From contig NW_004454178.1 of assembly GCF_000283155.1 (NCBI RefSeq), positions 23,284,937 through 23,348,936 of the forward strand: 64,000 bases of DNA. The letters are read 5' to 3'. Source of the stretch: Ceratotherium simum simum. Taxonomy: Eukaryota; Chordata; Mammalia; Perissodactyla; Rhinocerotidae. A model generated the notes under the pieces. The model was not told the origin of the DNA and did not search any database. It was given only the letters and a program-made list of their open reading frames with translations. Positions 12,901 to 26,722 of this stretch are shown piece after piece; position 1 is the stretch's first letter; every line of letters starts with the position of its first letter. A program made the position numbers and the translations under genes.

Positions 12901-13929
12901 CCTGCCGGTAGCTTGGTTCAGTCAATGAAGCAGAAGTCACTTTAGCCATCTTCTCTAATTATTTCAAATACTAAGCCAGTCTCCAACCACGGAAATATCA
13001 TGGACCCTTATTATTGTCTTCATCTATATAACAGTCTACTAACTCTGTCCCCCTCACATGGAAGCCAGATTGAGGATCAGGTGAGATTTATCGTCTAAAG
13101 CAGGTGGAGGATACTAACATTATTACCGGAATATCAAAGAAATAAAAGAGAAGCACGTTCTCCTTTATTTGAACAAGAAAAATAAAGCTGTAAAATTAGA
13201 ATAAGGAGATTGTCATCTTTTTGGCATTGACAAAATTGGCAGGACAAACTGTGTTTTTGAATTGGTTGTTTGGAACTCAGAACACATCATCCCATATTGT
13301 TACAATTAATTTAACAAGAAATCCAGGGCCTACTGAGAGTGGGCACCGGGCCTGTGCTCGGGGCGTGCATTCCAGAGAGGAGAAGAGCCTTCTGGACAAA
13401 GGACTATAATTTGAGGTGGTGATTTATACCTGGTCAAGTGGGACTCTGTGAACACTCAAAAGAGGACGTGCCGGCTTCTGGGTTCCCAAGGCAGCCCGCA
13501 GTGCTCATTTATGTGATTTGACTCACAGAGCCCCAAAATAGTGTAGCGCGTGCTGTTGACACAACTGTTGCTTTCCTTAAGAAACCTCATGACATCAGAA
13601 GTTGTTAAAAACCATATTTTTTAATAGGAAAAAGGAGACTAGGGTCTGTAAAGTTTCACATTTGAAATTACAAATCATTTTTCCTAAAGAAATTTAAGTC
13701 CAAAGATGTGTTTTAGAGCTTTAAGTGCATGATTTGGTTACACATTAGAAAATAGTCTTGGGTCTGTCGAAGTTGAACCATCACTGGGTGCTTCTACCTT
13801 GGTCTGTTGCTCCGTGTACTCCTGTCTTCGCACCTTGACTTTGCCATCTTGCTGGCAGCGACCAGTCCATCACCCGCCCAGGCAGCTGCCTGCTGTGATC
13901 TGGAAGCCACAGGGTCCATGTTCACTGCC

Positions 13930-14330
13930 TTAGTCCAGACTCTGTTGGTTGCAAGGGATAGATGACCAACTTAAATGAGCTTAAGTGGAAAAGAGGAGAT
14001 TTATTAATTCACATACACGGAGCAGCTAAGGGGATGGATTTATAGCTTTAGAAAGACCCTAATCTGATCCACATAAGCTAATGAGGAACCTCTCTCTCCC
14101 ATTTCTTGCCTCTATTGGGCTGCATGCTCAGCTAGGTCTCCCCATTTGGTGGCAGGCAGTTCATTGGTGGCCTCGTGACCACATGGTCCTTAGCGCTCAC
14201 AGGTGATGAGGAGTAAGAGTTGAGTGTTTTTCTCAGTAACTCCAACAAAAGACTCAGAGATGCTCTGATTGGCATTAGTTGAGTCACGTACTGTTCCTAC
14301 GTTGTAACCAACAGGCGGCTTTGTAAAGCA
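13930..14330. repeat. Old dispersed repeat relic (LINE/LTR-like, family unresolved)
   Basis: 'tggttgcaagggatagatga', 'gaggagatttattaattcac', 'ccccatttggtggcaggcag' and 'actccaacaaaagactcaga' follow the order of a common mammalian interspersed repeat that I recognise but cannot name securely. Confidence 0.4.
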
Positions 14331-15513
14331 GATCTCTTCCCTAACCAACAGTTTGTTTTACTCAGGTTGCCTTGTGAGACCCTGGTGCACTAGGAGAGGT
14401 GCTCAGGGTACTGTCTGAACTCACAGCCCCAGTTCTACCTCTGGCCAGACTCCCTCAATAACTGTTACAGCCTCACTCAGGCTGTGGACCTCAGGCTTGT
14501 TCAGGCATTTTATTCCTTCTTGATCTTCAAGGGCAGTCTAAGTCTTTGGAATGTTAGGCATTTTTTGGATCTTAAAGTATGAGCTCATTCAATAATTTTT
14601 CAGCATCTCCCTCCCCACCATTGTCTTTACTCACCACCTCTTCTTCTCCCTCCATCGATTTTATTGGTCCCAGGAAAGGTGGCGGCGGGGGATGGTTGGG
14701 AAAGCTCCCCAAGCTACATGGTCAAAGTGGGGAGATGTCCATTCCACAAGAGGCCTGGTGTGTATTTGAATGTATAGAGCACACCCTCCAGTCATGGCTG
14801 GTTGGAGATGGAGTTGCCAAAGCCATCTGATGAAAATGTTACATCCTATAAGATCAGGCCTGCTTGACTTTAGAACTGTAAGTGCAGACTTCCATTTGGG
14901 GTCACGGCAATCTCCAAGGGCCAGGACCTGGAGATAAGGGAGGTCAAAGTTAGGACATTAGCAGCAAAATAGGCCAAGTACCAGAAAGAATGACAAAGGG
15001 AGAACCTATGATGTAATGAGAGTGCCCTCAAGTTCTCCTGTCATCTCACGTGTCCTGCAGGAGTCCGGTGCCACCAGCTCGAGAGCTAAGGCATCGGTGG
15101 GAACCAGCCGTGAGATCTGAGAAGGATTGGGCCAGACTCTGTGTGTGTCTGCGTCACATACAGCTGCCAATCGTCTATAAAAGATGATCGTTTGATATAG
15201 TTCAGATGGTTTGACCTAATGAATTTGTTGATGATTGACCCAGGCCAGGGGTGGAAACCAGATTCAACTCACAGTGTCATCTTTATCCATCCGAGGCAGC
15301 TTCCCAGATGTACTCTGTTGGGAAGGATTCTGAGGCAGGCTCTAGGTTCAGGAAGAATACTAAATGTGATGGATGGTGACATCCAGCCTGTATCTGGAAG
15401 CTGCTTGTGTTCTTTTCAGGTGGCCCTGAGGGGCAGCACCTGTGGCCTGCATTTGTTTTCCTTTTCTGAGCCCCATTTCTTATTATTTTGCATTTTTTAA
15501 AAAATAACACCAC

Positions 15514-15725
15514 TGGGGGCCGGACCCGTGGCTTAGCGGTTAAGTGCATGCACTCCGCTGCTGGTGGCCTGGGTTCGGATCCCGGGTATGCACCGAGGCA
15601 CCGCTTCTCCGGCCATGCTGAGGCCGCGTCCCACATACAGCAACTAGAAGGATGTGCAGCTATGACATAAAACTATCTACTGGGGCTTTGGGGGAAGAAA
15701 TAAATAAATAAATAAAATTATTAAA
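15514..15725 (+). mobile_element. ERE-type SINE, full length, no tail module
   Basis: The head reads ggggccggacccgtggct, with an A-box-like tggcttagcggtt and B-box-like gggttcggatccc. The body reads 'cagcaactagaaggatgtgc' and 'actatctactggggctttgg'. It ends in aaataaataaat. A 15-bp perfect target-site duplication, aaaaaataacaccac, lies at 15499-15513 and 15726-15740. It lacks the tail module found in other copies. Confidence 0.95.
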
Positions 15726-17769
15726 AAAAAATAACACCACAAACAAACAAAAAGAAACAGCATTTGCTCTTTGAGGGCTACTTGAGTGGGCCAAGTATGT
15801 CAAAATGTCGAGAGAGTGTGTGGAAGAGTGGGGGACTTGGTGATGGAAACCAGGTCTAGGTGTGTCCCCTCCTCTGTACACGGAGAGGAGGGGGGTGGCT
15901 TTCAGTTGAATGAAGAAGGGAGGTTTGAGCCCAGTCGAGAAGGGGGATGTGTGGAAGAGGTGTCAAAGCCCAGCTGAGGTGGAACTGCATGGTCTGGACG
16001 CAGATCAGGCGGGCTGGTCTGTGCGTCTTCCATTGCAGCCTGGGCACGGAGGGAGAAGCCCTCGTGGGGAATGGTTAACGTAGAAGGATTCTGAAGGGAG
16101 TTCGTGGGGCGCTGACCCCAGGGCTCCTGACAGGGCATTACACGTGCACTGGCTTTGGAGAGGGGCGCAAGAGGACAATTGGGGGAGTCCTCAGACAGCC
16201 TCTGGACATTGGAACTAACTCACATGATGGGAAGGAGCTGTGGGCACTAGCTCACCACCGAACCCTCTGCAGCCTCGTCAGGGGTGGCGGCTGCTCCTTA
16301 GTTCTTAGAAGACTTGCTGTGTAGTGTGTTTGGGCTGTCGGGCCATGTGCCCTAGCTTGCGCTCCGACTTGGGCAGGAGCCTGGCGGTACACCAGTGGCA
16401 GATGCAGGCTAAGCTTGTTCCAAGATGTTCCAGATGCAGGTGCTTCTCCGGCCTTGCAGGGTCAGGTTCAGCCTGAGGGGCAGTGACACACACACCTGTG
16501 AGCACACCCTGGGGTCGTCCCGTCTCCTGCCGGCACTGGATGGCAGGCTTTCTCCAGGTCTTGGTGCTGGCCTTCTCAGGGGTGTTCTCAGGGACCACAG
16601 TCCCCTCTAGGATGGGGACAGAGGCCTGGAGACAAAACCTGCTGGACTCCTTCATGAAAGTAATTACACTGTTTCCGTAGGAGTGGAACAGAGACAGAGT
16701 CCCAGGAGAGAAAGTGGGAGATGACAGCCCAAACAGTCATGTGTACGTATCAGCGAAAGAAATACGAAAGGGGAGGCTGAGGCCCCACACTGCTCCCACC
16801 CCGTTCCCCCACCCTGTTGCTCCCTGAGAGCTCAGAAGCGTGGTTGCATTTTCAAAGGTTTGTAAAAATAAACAAATTAAAAAAAATAGAAACAAAGAAT
16901 ACGGTCCACAACGCCTAACGTGTTAGCTGTCTGGCCCTTCACAGGGGCCGTTTGCCGGCCCTTACTCTGCGGCACGTAAAAGCAGCAGCATGTAGTTCAG
17001 ACGTGTAGGATTTCCTGGTTTCTCCACGTGGTCAGATGCAACAACAGCCACTCTTTGTCACTTTCTTGAAACAAACACTTGATTTATATTCAGAGAATTG
17101 TGTATGAACAAATTCCTAAAGCCAATATTTTTACATGTTCAATTCTAGAATTATGTATTCAAAAATAGAGTTTATACAAAAAAATTTTTTTTTAATATAA
17201 AGTTATTTTCACAAGGGAAATATTAGTTTAGAACAATAGAATGTGAGGGACAAAGAGACCCATTGTTCATCTGTTGGTAGCTGAAGCACCCACCATCCGG
17301 CTTCTGTTTGGTGTTGCCCAACTCCCTCCCACACCCAGGTTTCTCACACTCCTGCCTGGGGACACGTGTCTCGGGCCACAGGTGGTCTCACTTGGCAAGG
17401 AAGCCTTGTGTATGCTGGGTGAGGAGCCAGGCTCTTTCTCCTGAATCTACAAATGCTCTTTGTAAATTTACCTTTTTTTATGCTTAAAATAAATGTGCAG
17501 AGTATTAAAAATAAAACAAAAAACCATAAATAGGTTTCCCCCCGAAGAAACAAATGTGCATGACTAAATATATTTGTTGAAGTTCACCACGCAGCTATTT
17601 CAGAGACAGTAGTAGATGCTGGAATGTTCCACTACAACCACAGTGGTGGGCATGGGAACATTTTCAACAAACAGTTTACTTCTTTGGTTATAAATTAGAT
17701 TTTTATTGAGGGGAGGCCCATCATTATATGGCTATTTTCTCCTTCAGAGTGCTGATTGAAAACCAGCCC

Positions 17770-17995
17770 TGCACTGCCCCATCTGCTCAGTGGGTTCGGG
17801 TGGCACAAGCTGCATCTGCTCTTGGCGCCCCTGTCGCCCATCCAGCCTGGCTCTCCCTGTCTGTTTCCTTCCTCCCACTGCCTTTGACAATAAGCTCCCT
17901 AAGGGCAGCAATTCTGTCTTGTCCACTCAGTTCCCAGCACCAACACTGTGCTTGGCACGTAGTGGGGCTTGCTCAATATTTGTTGAGTGGTGGCT
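17770..17995 (+). repeat. L2 LINE 3' end
   Basis: 'aataagctccctaagggcag', 'ttctgtcttgtccactcagt', 'tcccagcaccaacactgtgc' and 'ctcaatatttgttgagtgg' match the order of the L2 3' terminal region. Confidence 0.75.
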
Positions 17996-18599
17996 TAGAA
18001 GACCAAGATTTTATTGACCCAGTGTAGGGAAGTGACAAGGAGACGTTGGCAGCGGAGTCCTGACAGCTGAAGAAAAGGAACTCACCCAGGAACACTCTTG
18101 CCAAATACTAACAGGAAACAAATGGTGTCATTGGTCGGGTATAAATCAGAGATATTCCCATCTGTTACTGTATCACTTGCTTACATGGAAGCCCTGGTTT
18201 GAGACTAGAAACACACCGTGCACTTGGATAAATACACAGAGACAATGTAACTTACAGAATCTTCTCCCTGGAGCAACTTGAGCAGCACTGTCCAAGACTT
18301 GCTATTTCATGAGCTGTTTTGACTTGAGAAAAAGAAGTCTTATCCTGGACCTTCCAGAACGCATGGAATTATGAGGCAGTCTTAGGGAAAGCCCCAATTC
18401 TGCTATGGGAATTTGAGCGTAAAACACATCTTTCATTGTCTAGTTACTACAGTCTTCTCCCTTTTCATTGAATTTGCATTTTGAAACTCTACCTCAAAGT
18501 GTGAGTTTCCACTTGGAAATCACGGAGTCGGTGTTATAACAGAGCCATTATTAGATGATTTTTGTGAGGCGCTTGTAACGTTTAAGGAACCTGAGAGCT

Positions 18600-18790
18600 G
18601 ACATGCCTTGGCTTGTGCCACACTTGCCATGGCCGCATGGCAGGTGCTGTTATTGCCTGAGTTTTCACATGAGGAAACTGAGGCACCAGAGGCCACGGGA
18701 GCCTCAAGGTCAACGCCACCCAGCTGCTCAAGGTCACCCATCCCAGAGGTGTGGGCCTCAGGTTGACCCTTGATGGACGGCTCTGAGCCT
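18600..18790 (-). repeat. MIR SINE relic (minus orientation)
   Basis: 'ttttcacatgaggaaactga' followed by ggcacc, and 'caaggtcaacgccacccagc' followed by tgctcaaggtcaccc, are the reverse of the MIR core. Confidence 0.65.
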
Positions 18791-21700
18791 GGTCCCCTCC
18801 ACTATACTCACTCCCCTCCTCTGCTGCCCTGAAAGGACCACACCCCACCTTACAGATCAGCAACTGGGTTCAGGGGGCTCGGAAGGACCTCGGGTCACTA
18901 TTTGTAGTGGGTGTTGGGCCGAGCTGGCCACTGCAGGGTGCCTGACCCTTGAAACAGCTGCTGAGTTATTGGGAAGAGTACTGAGTTCTACGGAGGGTAG
19001 TATGTAAGCTTTAGGGAGTTAGGGTTCTAACTTCCAAACACAACTTTGAAGGAAAGTTCGAGTGCATGGAGCCCAGAGCAGCCTGAGTGGGTCTGGGGAC
19101 TTCAAGCCCAAGAGCAAATCGAGTCCTGGAGGAGGCTTTGGCTCATGCTCCCAGGAGGTGGAAACAGAGGCGGTACTCAAGGCAAGAGCCCAGGCCATCA
19201 GCATCACACTTAGAGGGTAAACTGAGGATAGGAGATGAGCTGGCATTCGAATGCAGGTTTCTCTCTCCATCGAGTCGTCCCCTTGTTTCAAAGTGGAGCC
19301 CTTGGACACCTTCACAAGAAAAAAGACGCTTTGGGCTCGGTGGCCTGCCTGCCTTCTGGGGTTGCTGGTAGGGCAGGGCAGATTTTATTCTTTGCAATAT
19401 CTGAGATTCTACAGCTGTTATTACAGAGAATGTTTTGTTAGGATTATGCTAATTTACAGCAATTTTAAATAGTGTCTTTAGGGGGGGAAAATCAATAAAA
19501 CTTAAAAGTGAAATTGGGTCTGTCACTGGATATTGATGATTGGAAATTGGCCCAGGTAAACCAACCTACACACTTGCCCAGAGTTTCTTGTTTATTTTAC
19601 TTGTAAAAAGACATTGTTTGGAGGACAGAGCCCTTAGTGGGTTTTATGCGTTAAACTGCTAATGCACATTTTCCTCAAAGATCTTGGAAGCTAAGATGTA
19701 GGGAAATTGAATTGAACTATTGGGCAACAGGCCACTTCCTCAAACATTAGTTTCTAACTTCTTTCTGAGCAGCAATATCATATTTTCAGAAGATGTTTTA
19801 AGTAGATCTCTGGTACATCCTGGAGTCTATTAATAAAACCTGTAGAAGTTCTAGTTTATGAATTTCTAACTCATTGCTTATCAAAGATGACGATGAAGCT
19901 GTTTTTATGAACACAGAATAGAGACATAGGGTCTCCAGGTTCAGTTTTGTATCTGCCTTTTTATCCAGTTAATTTTGGTTTTGATTGCTTGATGTCAAGA
20001 AAACCTAAGCTACACAAGTAAGTGACACTTTAAAAAAATATCTGTCCACCTGTTTGCCATTTCTGGATACTCTTCCATTAAATAGATCCAAAAGTATTAA
20101 TGTAGTAGGAGAATAGTGGGACTTGTAAAATTACAAGTGGAATCAATAAAAGCAACCACTCTCGTTCAGTAAAAGTTTTCAGGTAGGAGCTGCTCTAATT
20201 CCTGGTGAGTGCTAAATGCACTTAACATACTCCAGAGTCAGCTAGTTAACTATTGCTTGTTATTGCCTGACTAACTTATGTCCCACAAAAAAGCCATCAC
20301 CACACATCTGCCTGGCTTGTCACTCAGGAGAAGGTGGGACACTTCCCTTAGCAGGGTGTTTGTCTGCACAATTTTTGGGTGCAGGCAAAGGCAAGACAAG
20401 GTTTTTAAGAGGCCAGTGTGAAGCTGGGAGTTTCCTAGCATTCCAGAAGGAGGGTTCTGGGATTGCAGAATTGCAGAAGATGAGTTCTGACACAGCCGGA
20501 TCCCTGTGTTCTTGGGCTCTCTGTTCGTGTATAACATTTGCCAGTGCAGGTTGGTTGTTACTGTGCTACAGTTTCAAAAACAGTTATACATACATAAACA
20601 ATGTTTCAATCAGCTGTTCTCAAAATCCCTGCAGGCTCTCTGGAGAAGTGCTCCTCAGGGTACACTTTGAAACTTTGCCGTGTGATGAGAACCCCACCTT
20701 GGCTGGTGTGTGCAGTTTGGCTCGACGACTTCAGTTTTCGCCTCTTTAAAGTGATGTTGAGAGTCTTTGCCACTTTTTCCTGGAGCATCATGTGCTCTTT
20801 TGATCTGCAGAGTCAGATCTTTCTGCATTTCAGAAAAATCCCCTTGTATTTTATTTCTGAATAGTCTTTTAGTTTTTTTGTTGGGGATTTGTTGTCAGAG
20901 ATAACATGTATCTTTTTGTTAGGTTCATTTGTCTGTCTTCCTGTCAATTAACTTCTTTCTAAATACTTTATGTTTTTAATCTCATTGCCTGTGTCTAGTT
21001 CAAGCCATTCCTCTATGTCAGAAACTCAGCTTTCAGCGGTGTCTTTTCTGTTCCTTCCTTTGTCAGATTTTATTCATTTGTTCCAAAATGTTGTTTTGGC
21101 CCTCAGTTCTAGAGGTTTCCATTTCATCTCACATTGTTTCAAATTCTCATCCCTGGAGTTCTTGTCTTTTGGAAGACTCTACTTAAGCTGCATCAGGGAG
21201 GGAAGCAATGGTAAAGGATTTCCTTCTGCTTTGTGAGTTTTGTTTTCTTCTCCCTTGGCTCTTTGTGGTTTGCAGACTCCCTTCCTGCCTTGCTCTTCCT
21301 CTCTTCCCCTTTTTTCCCTCCTGTAGTATCTTTGCATGATGTCCTTACCATATCTCCAGCTTTGTCCTCCTCCGGTGTCTTCCAGACCTTCTCTCTGCTG
21401 AGATTGGCGCTATCTTGGCTCTGCTCTGCCATTCCTGCTCACTCTGGGTCACTCACATGGGCTGGGGCCCCAGACAGATCTTAGTGGCTGGTCACCGGGA
21501 AGCTTTCCAAGTCACATGGGGGATGTGAGGAGCTCCCCACCGTCTGGTTTCCTGTGGTAGGAGAAAGGGGTGGAGGAGACACCCCTCATCTTGAGTGTCT
21601 TGGACCAGAAGGGACGGACCACTCTGCCCACATTCCCATTTGCCAGACCGCAATCACGTACCTGGATCCCCAGGGCAGTGTTGGGCCACAGGACCCAAGG

Positions 21701-22479
21701 CTGGATGTTATTTCCTGGAGAATTACAGTATTAGATGAGTCATCGTGCCCTACCCATCCCTCTGTCCTCTGAGGGAGTCACCTCCACATGAAGGTGCTCT
21801 GCTCTGGTGCAGACCTGGCTCTGCCCTTCCTGGCAGATTGTGAGATGGCCCATACCAGGGTCCCTTCACCCATGGGGTGGGGCTGTTGTATCTATTGTCG
21901 TTTCCCATGCTCCCCCACCCCCTGCAGTCTGGGTAGTCTTCTTTGCCTCCAGGGAGCCTTAGTGGCTGTTCACTTGTGAGGCCTCACAGTCCCCACTCCT
22001 CCCTCAGGTCTAGGGAAGGTTAAGGTTGTGCTGTCTCTCCCATGTCTTCCCTCCACCCTTTGGGGGCTGTTGTCAACTCATGAGTGGGCTTGGGAGCCCC
22101 TCTCCACCCAGCTCTAGGATATTCTTTTTTATTCTTAAGGTTAGTGTTTTCCAGGTTTGTTATGTGAAGCTATGCCCTTTTCTTGGTGGATGGTGAATTT
22201 TCTTCCATCTGGTTTTTACTTTTTTCCCCTGATTTTTTTAGTAATGGAGGAAATGAAATTCATTTATAGCAAAGTTCAAATCTACCATCTTACCCTGGAA
22301 TTTTACTTCTTTCCCGACCTTCCTTTTTATTTTACTTAGATCTGGGTTAAAGGACATCATCAGAGGTCAAGGCCTGCCCTTTACACCCTCGATCCCCTCA
22401 AGTACTTCGTCACCACGCATTAGGTCCTTACTGTTTGTACCTTTTTATACTAGTTACTTTTTTTTTTAACAATGTAAGT

Positions 22480-22865
22480 TTAAAAAAAAAATTGGCAGAG
22501 AAAATGAAACCTGATTCAGTTAAATTCTGTAAACTAATATATTACCAATAGAATTTTTTTCCCATGAGCAAATAAATGTGATCCAAAATTCCTTGTAAAT
22601 GTCATGATACAAAACTTCTCCAAAACCTCAATGTTAATATGTTACTGACTTTAAGTATTTTTACCAAAGCTAAAAGAGCAAAATTAATTAAAAAAAAATT
22701 TCTGGCACATTTGTGATTGAAATTTTTTTGTGTTCTCCAAGGGAGAAATAAAAAGATTCATGGTCCTTTTCAGTGTATCCCGCTCATTCCACTGGTCTTA
22801 AATAATTAAGAAACATTAAAATTTGCAGATTATCCTTTCTATTTTATCACAAGACTAAGTAACGA
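22480..22865. other. AT-rich nonrepetitive segment, possible conserved noncoding element
   Basis: A long AT-rich block with TAAT cores and forkhead-like sites (aaataaat), no open frame and no recognised repeat. Regulatory function is only a guess. Confidence 0.2.
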
Positions 22866-23439
22866 AAAAGAAAATTTTAGGCAGATATAAAAAACGTTTG
22901 CATGGATGGACGAGAATCTCTAAACCATGACTGTAGGAGACCCAGTGCCTGAGCCAAACCCTTGTGATTGTTGACAAGAAGTGAGTCCACTTGTACCTAC
23001 GGGAAGGATCATAGCTGCCTGATGATGTCCTGATCAGATGCTAGAATAATGCCCCTGCCCTTTCCTATGGAGAAGGGAAATAGTGTGCTCTACAAATGCA
23101 ATTTTAAACTCAAGAATAATATTCATCCTTTGCTTAGGCATGGAAAAGTAAAGATGAAAATCAACAGTAAAAAAATCAAAGTGGTAGGCAGGTTTATTTC
23201 TTTTTAGTTTCCTAAGCACAGGGCTGATTTTTGGAGCTAAAGATGGCTCCCTCCCAGAGCTGTGAGTGGAGCAGGGAAAAGACAGGCCCCCTGCATTCTC
23301 GACGTTGGCCCTGTGGGGGCTCGAAAATTACACAAAGGCTTCAGGGCTGTTTTGTGGACAGTGTTGTGTTACAAACTTGACTTAGCAGAAATTCACACGG
23401 AAGAGAGGAGAGGTAAGAAGCAGTCACACATCTGGATGT

Positions 23440-23620
23440 GGGTCCTGCTCCTGCTGCCTGCTAGCTGTGGCGTCTTAGTCAGCGTCTGAACTTCTGTTCC
23501 TCCCCTGTAGATGTGGATGTTGAAAATGATGTTTGCATCAAAGATGATGTGAGGAGTAATGGAGATGAGGTGGGAAGAGAAGTGCTTTACAAACTCAAAG
23601 TATTATAAGGCTTGCTGTTA
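23440..23620 (+). repeat. MIR SINE relic
   Basis: 'tgctagctgtggcgtcttag' followed by tcagcgtctgaacttctgttcc, then 'gatgatgtgaggagtaatgg', and 'gtgctttacaaactcaaagt' reproduce the MIR order in the plus orientation. Confidence 0.6.
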
Positions 23621-25669
23621 CTACCATCGCTTTCTGTTGCTTAGAGAACTGTTAATGATACGTTAATAGCTTTCAGCCCAGTTAGCCAAAATGATAAACA
23701 GAAATGTCAAACATCTGTTGCAGTATTTACTCCCAACAAAGCTCTTTTTTTTTTTTTTTTTTTTGGAATAGGAAAATTGAGTTTTCTCTTTTTTTCCCCC
23801 CCTTAAAGCAGAAATGACAACACAGATGAGACCCTTAGTTACGCCTCTCTGTGTAGACTGCCCTTGGATTTAAGGGGGCTCCATCGTGGATCAGTCCTAC
23901 TAGCTTGAGTTTCAATAGTAGAAGGAACCCAGTTGTTTGGTTACTCCAGCACCCCAAATTTAAAACTGGTCCCCATGGCATAAGACCAGGACTCTGGATA
24001 GTGGCCTTGAAACCTTTAGAGTCGTTGGTTATGGATGGATTGTAAGGGAGCCCTTTATGTCTTTTTAAAAGATGTTGGAAAAAAAACAACTATATTCTTT
24101 TCTTCATGGTGTGCTGTTCACATCACATCCATGTCAACTTCCCTGTTCTTGAGAGGAATATTCAGGTCCACCTCTCACCCATTTTTGGAAAAAATTAAGA
24201 CCTTGACTCACTTAAGAATGTAAGCTCAAGGGCAAACAAAGGGAACCAGGGCAGTTGACTGGGAACCCTGAGCACTTGCTTTTGGGGGAACCAGAAATTT
24301 AATAAATTGCATGTGAGCTTGAGTTCAGACAAGAAGAGCAGCACCTCTCTGTGCTCAGAGGAGGTGAGAGCACTCACTTGTACTGTCCGGTGAGACTCAG
24401 TTCAGAAAATCAAGCCCAGAAGTGAAGCTTAGTTCCATTCAGCACAGTTCTTGACCTGTTTGCTGAATTGTTAACGTGGTGCTGTTTACCTCTGGTGACT
24501 CACCACATCTTTGGGAGGAATAGATTTAAGTGAAGGAGGGACCTCTGGTTTCCTGTCTCATCAAGATGTCATCACAGATACAGGGCCCTGGTGCCACCAT
24601 AGAGTCAGTAGGCAGGCAGCTGTCCTACCTTGCTCCCTGCACACCTGTACTCTGGTTTGCTGAGCCAAGCACATGTCAATGGCTTCCATTATGGAGGTCA
24701 GGTTTGGGGACACTTCCTAGAGATAAAAATTTAATGTTATGTAATAACATTTGGCTGTCAGGAGAGGTTGAACATCATTCAGGTAACAAATTTATAGTGT
24801 GGGCCATGGGCCAGGCTGTACGTTAAATGCTAGAATACAAAGTTGGGTAAAATAGACCCACAGAGAAATAAGTGGAAATTGGATTATAAAATAGGCATTT
24901 AAAAAATCTGTGTTAAAAATGAAATTGGATGTTGCATTTGGTGATGTCCTCTAAAATTTCGGCAGGAAAAGATCTAATAGTTGGGATGAGAGGTGGGTTT
25001 GAGTCGGAAGGAAGAGAGGTGGTGACCTCTGCTGAATGTAAGACCAACTTGGTACCTAAGGCTTTTCCTTAGGTGCACACGTTCATCCTAAGGCTTTTCC
25101 CTGTGTGTTTCTAAAGTTAACTGCAGAAAACAAATTTTGAGGTCTTATTTAACTTATCTCCTGCCCGTGTCTCTTCAGGCCCCAATGGCCATATCCCCAG
25201 TTGAACCTGGTGACCATCAGTCGCAGGACTTTATTTTTTGCTTATAACCTTTATTAATCACCTTCTTACTTTCTCACGACCTGGGTGCTTAAGCAGCTGA
25301 CTGAATAATACTAATACTAATACTTGGGGTTCATGGCAGATACATACCACCATTTAATTGTTGTTTCCTGATTTACGTATAACGCCAGAAAAGTCATACA
25401 AGACAATTGCAAGTGTCTAATGTTTACAGTTGTGAACTATTGAAAAGACATACTCATTATTTATCTGAGGGGGAGAATGTAAAGTGATTTTAGAATTGGA
25501 CGGGGCCTTATGGATGGAGAAAGAATCACTCCTTTTAGAAGTGAGGAAAATCGGGTCTGGAGTCATTTGCTTGAGGTTACAAAGCTGGAGACTATAGAAG
25601 AGCAATGGGGAGAGCTCGATGCTGTCTTGGCTTTAATGCTGTGTTCAATCATCTAGAAGCCTAACTGGC

Positions 25670-26065
25670 GAGGAGGGGGAGGCGGCGGCGGCCGGAGGCG
25701 GCTGGGCAGCAGAGGGATGCTGGTATTGGGGAACTCTCATGGTCCCAGGCACAGGCTCTGCTGCTCTCCTCCTTTTTGGAGGCCACCTGAACTAGTGAGG
25801 AGTGGGACGTGTGTGACCAGCGTGCCCGGGGCAAGCGGGCGAAGCCTCCCGGAGGCTGAACCCAAGTTCATCGAGCCAGGGCGGGCCTCTGTGTGCACTC
25901 AGATGCTGATACAGAGCGCGTTTGGGGAGCTGCTGGCGGCATGGGGCGGCAAGGGCTGAGCCGGGGGCGTGGCGGGGTGGAGAAGAGTGTGTGTGGGCTC
26001 AGGCTTAGAGCTGCACGTTGTGGCAAGATCGCCGTGGTCGTGAGTGCGTTGGAGGGAGGAGGGAC
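25670..26065. promoter_or_regulatory. CpG-rich patch (candidate intronic CpG island)
   Basis: By hand count there are about 26 CpG dinucleotides in roughly 400 bases of G-rich sequence, against a CpG-poor surround. It begins with a ggcggcggcggccgg run and contains SP/KLF-like gggcgtgg and ggggcgg boxes. It has no SINE or LTR signature. It could be an orphan CpG island or the promoter of an alternative AGAP1 transcript. No initiator can be identified. Confidence 0.5.
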
Positions 26066-26195
26066 TGAGGCTGGGGTTGGGTGTGGGGCCAGGCAGGAAA
26101 CTTAAAAACCCAGCTGAGAAAGGTAGATGATGTGAATAAATACAGACAATCAGACAGAGAGAATAAAGGGGATTTTAAAATGCCCTGGAGGTGAG

Positions 26196-26257
26196 CTAAA
26201 TGGAGGGAGCGAGGGGGAGAGAGAGGGAGAGATTGTGTGTGTGTGTGTGTGAGAGAG
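26196..26257. repeat. Purine-rich tract with (TG)n microsatellite
   Basis: gagggagcgaggggga is followed by a GA run, then tgtgtgtgtgtgtgtgtg and gagagag. It lies just downstream of the CpG-rich patch. Confidence 0.85.
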
Positions 26258-26308
26258 CTCACTGTAGGTGAACTCATAGAGTGAGAACAGAAACTTGGTG
26301 TCAGAGGT

Positions 26309-26722
26309 TATATTAGTCTGCCAAGGCTGCTGTAACAAAGTACCACAACCTGGGGGGCTTAAACAACGACAATTTATGGTCTTAGTCTTGGAGGCCAGAA
26401 GTCCAAGATCTAGGTGTCAGTAGGCTGGTTCTTTCTGAGGCGGTGAGGGAAGATCTGTTCCAGCCTCTCTCTAGCTTCTGGTGGTTTGCGAACAATCTTT
26501 GTTGCTCCTTGGCTTATGAATCTCTGCCTTCATCTTCACAAAATTTCCCCTTTTATAAAGACACCAGTCGTGAGACTAGGGGCCCATCCCACCCTGGTAT
26601 GACCTCATCTTAACTAATTACCTCTGCCAGGGCTTTATTTGCCAGTAAGATCACGTTCTGAGGTCCTGGGTGTTAGGACTTCAGCATGTACATTTTGGGA
26701 GGACGCAGTTCCCCCGAGAACA
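26309..26722 (-). mobile_element. ERVL-MaLR-type solo LTR, minus orientation
   Basis: 'attagtctgccaaggctgct' followed by gtaacaaagtaccac, then 'ggcttaaacaacgacaattt', and 'ggtgttaggacttcagcatg' followed by tacattttgggagg are the reverse complement of a MaLR LTR. No internal viral genes are present. Confidence 0.75.
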
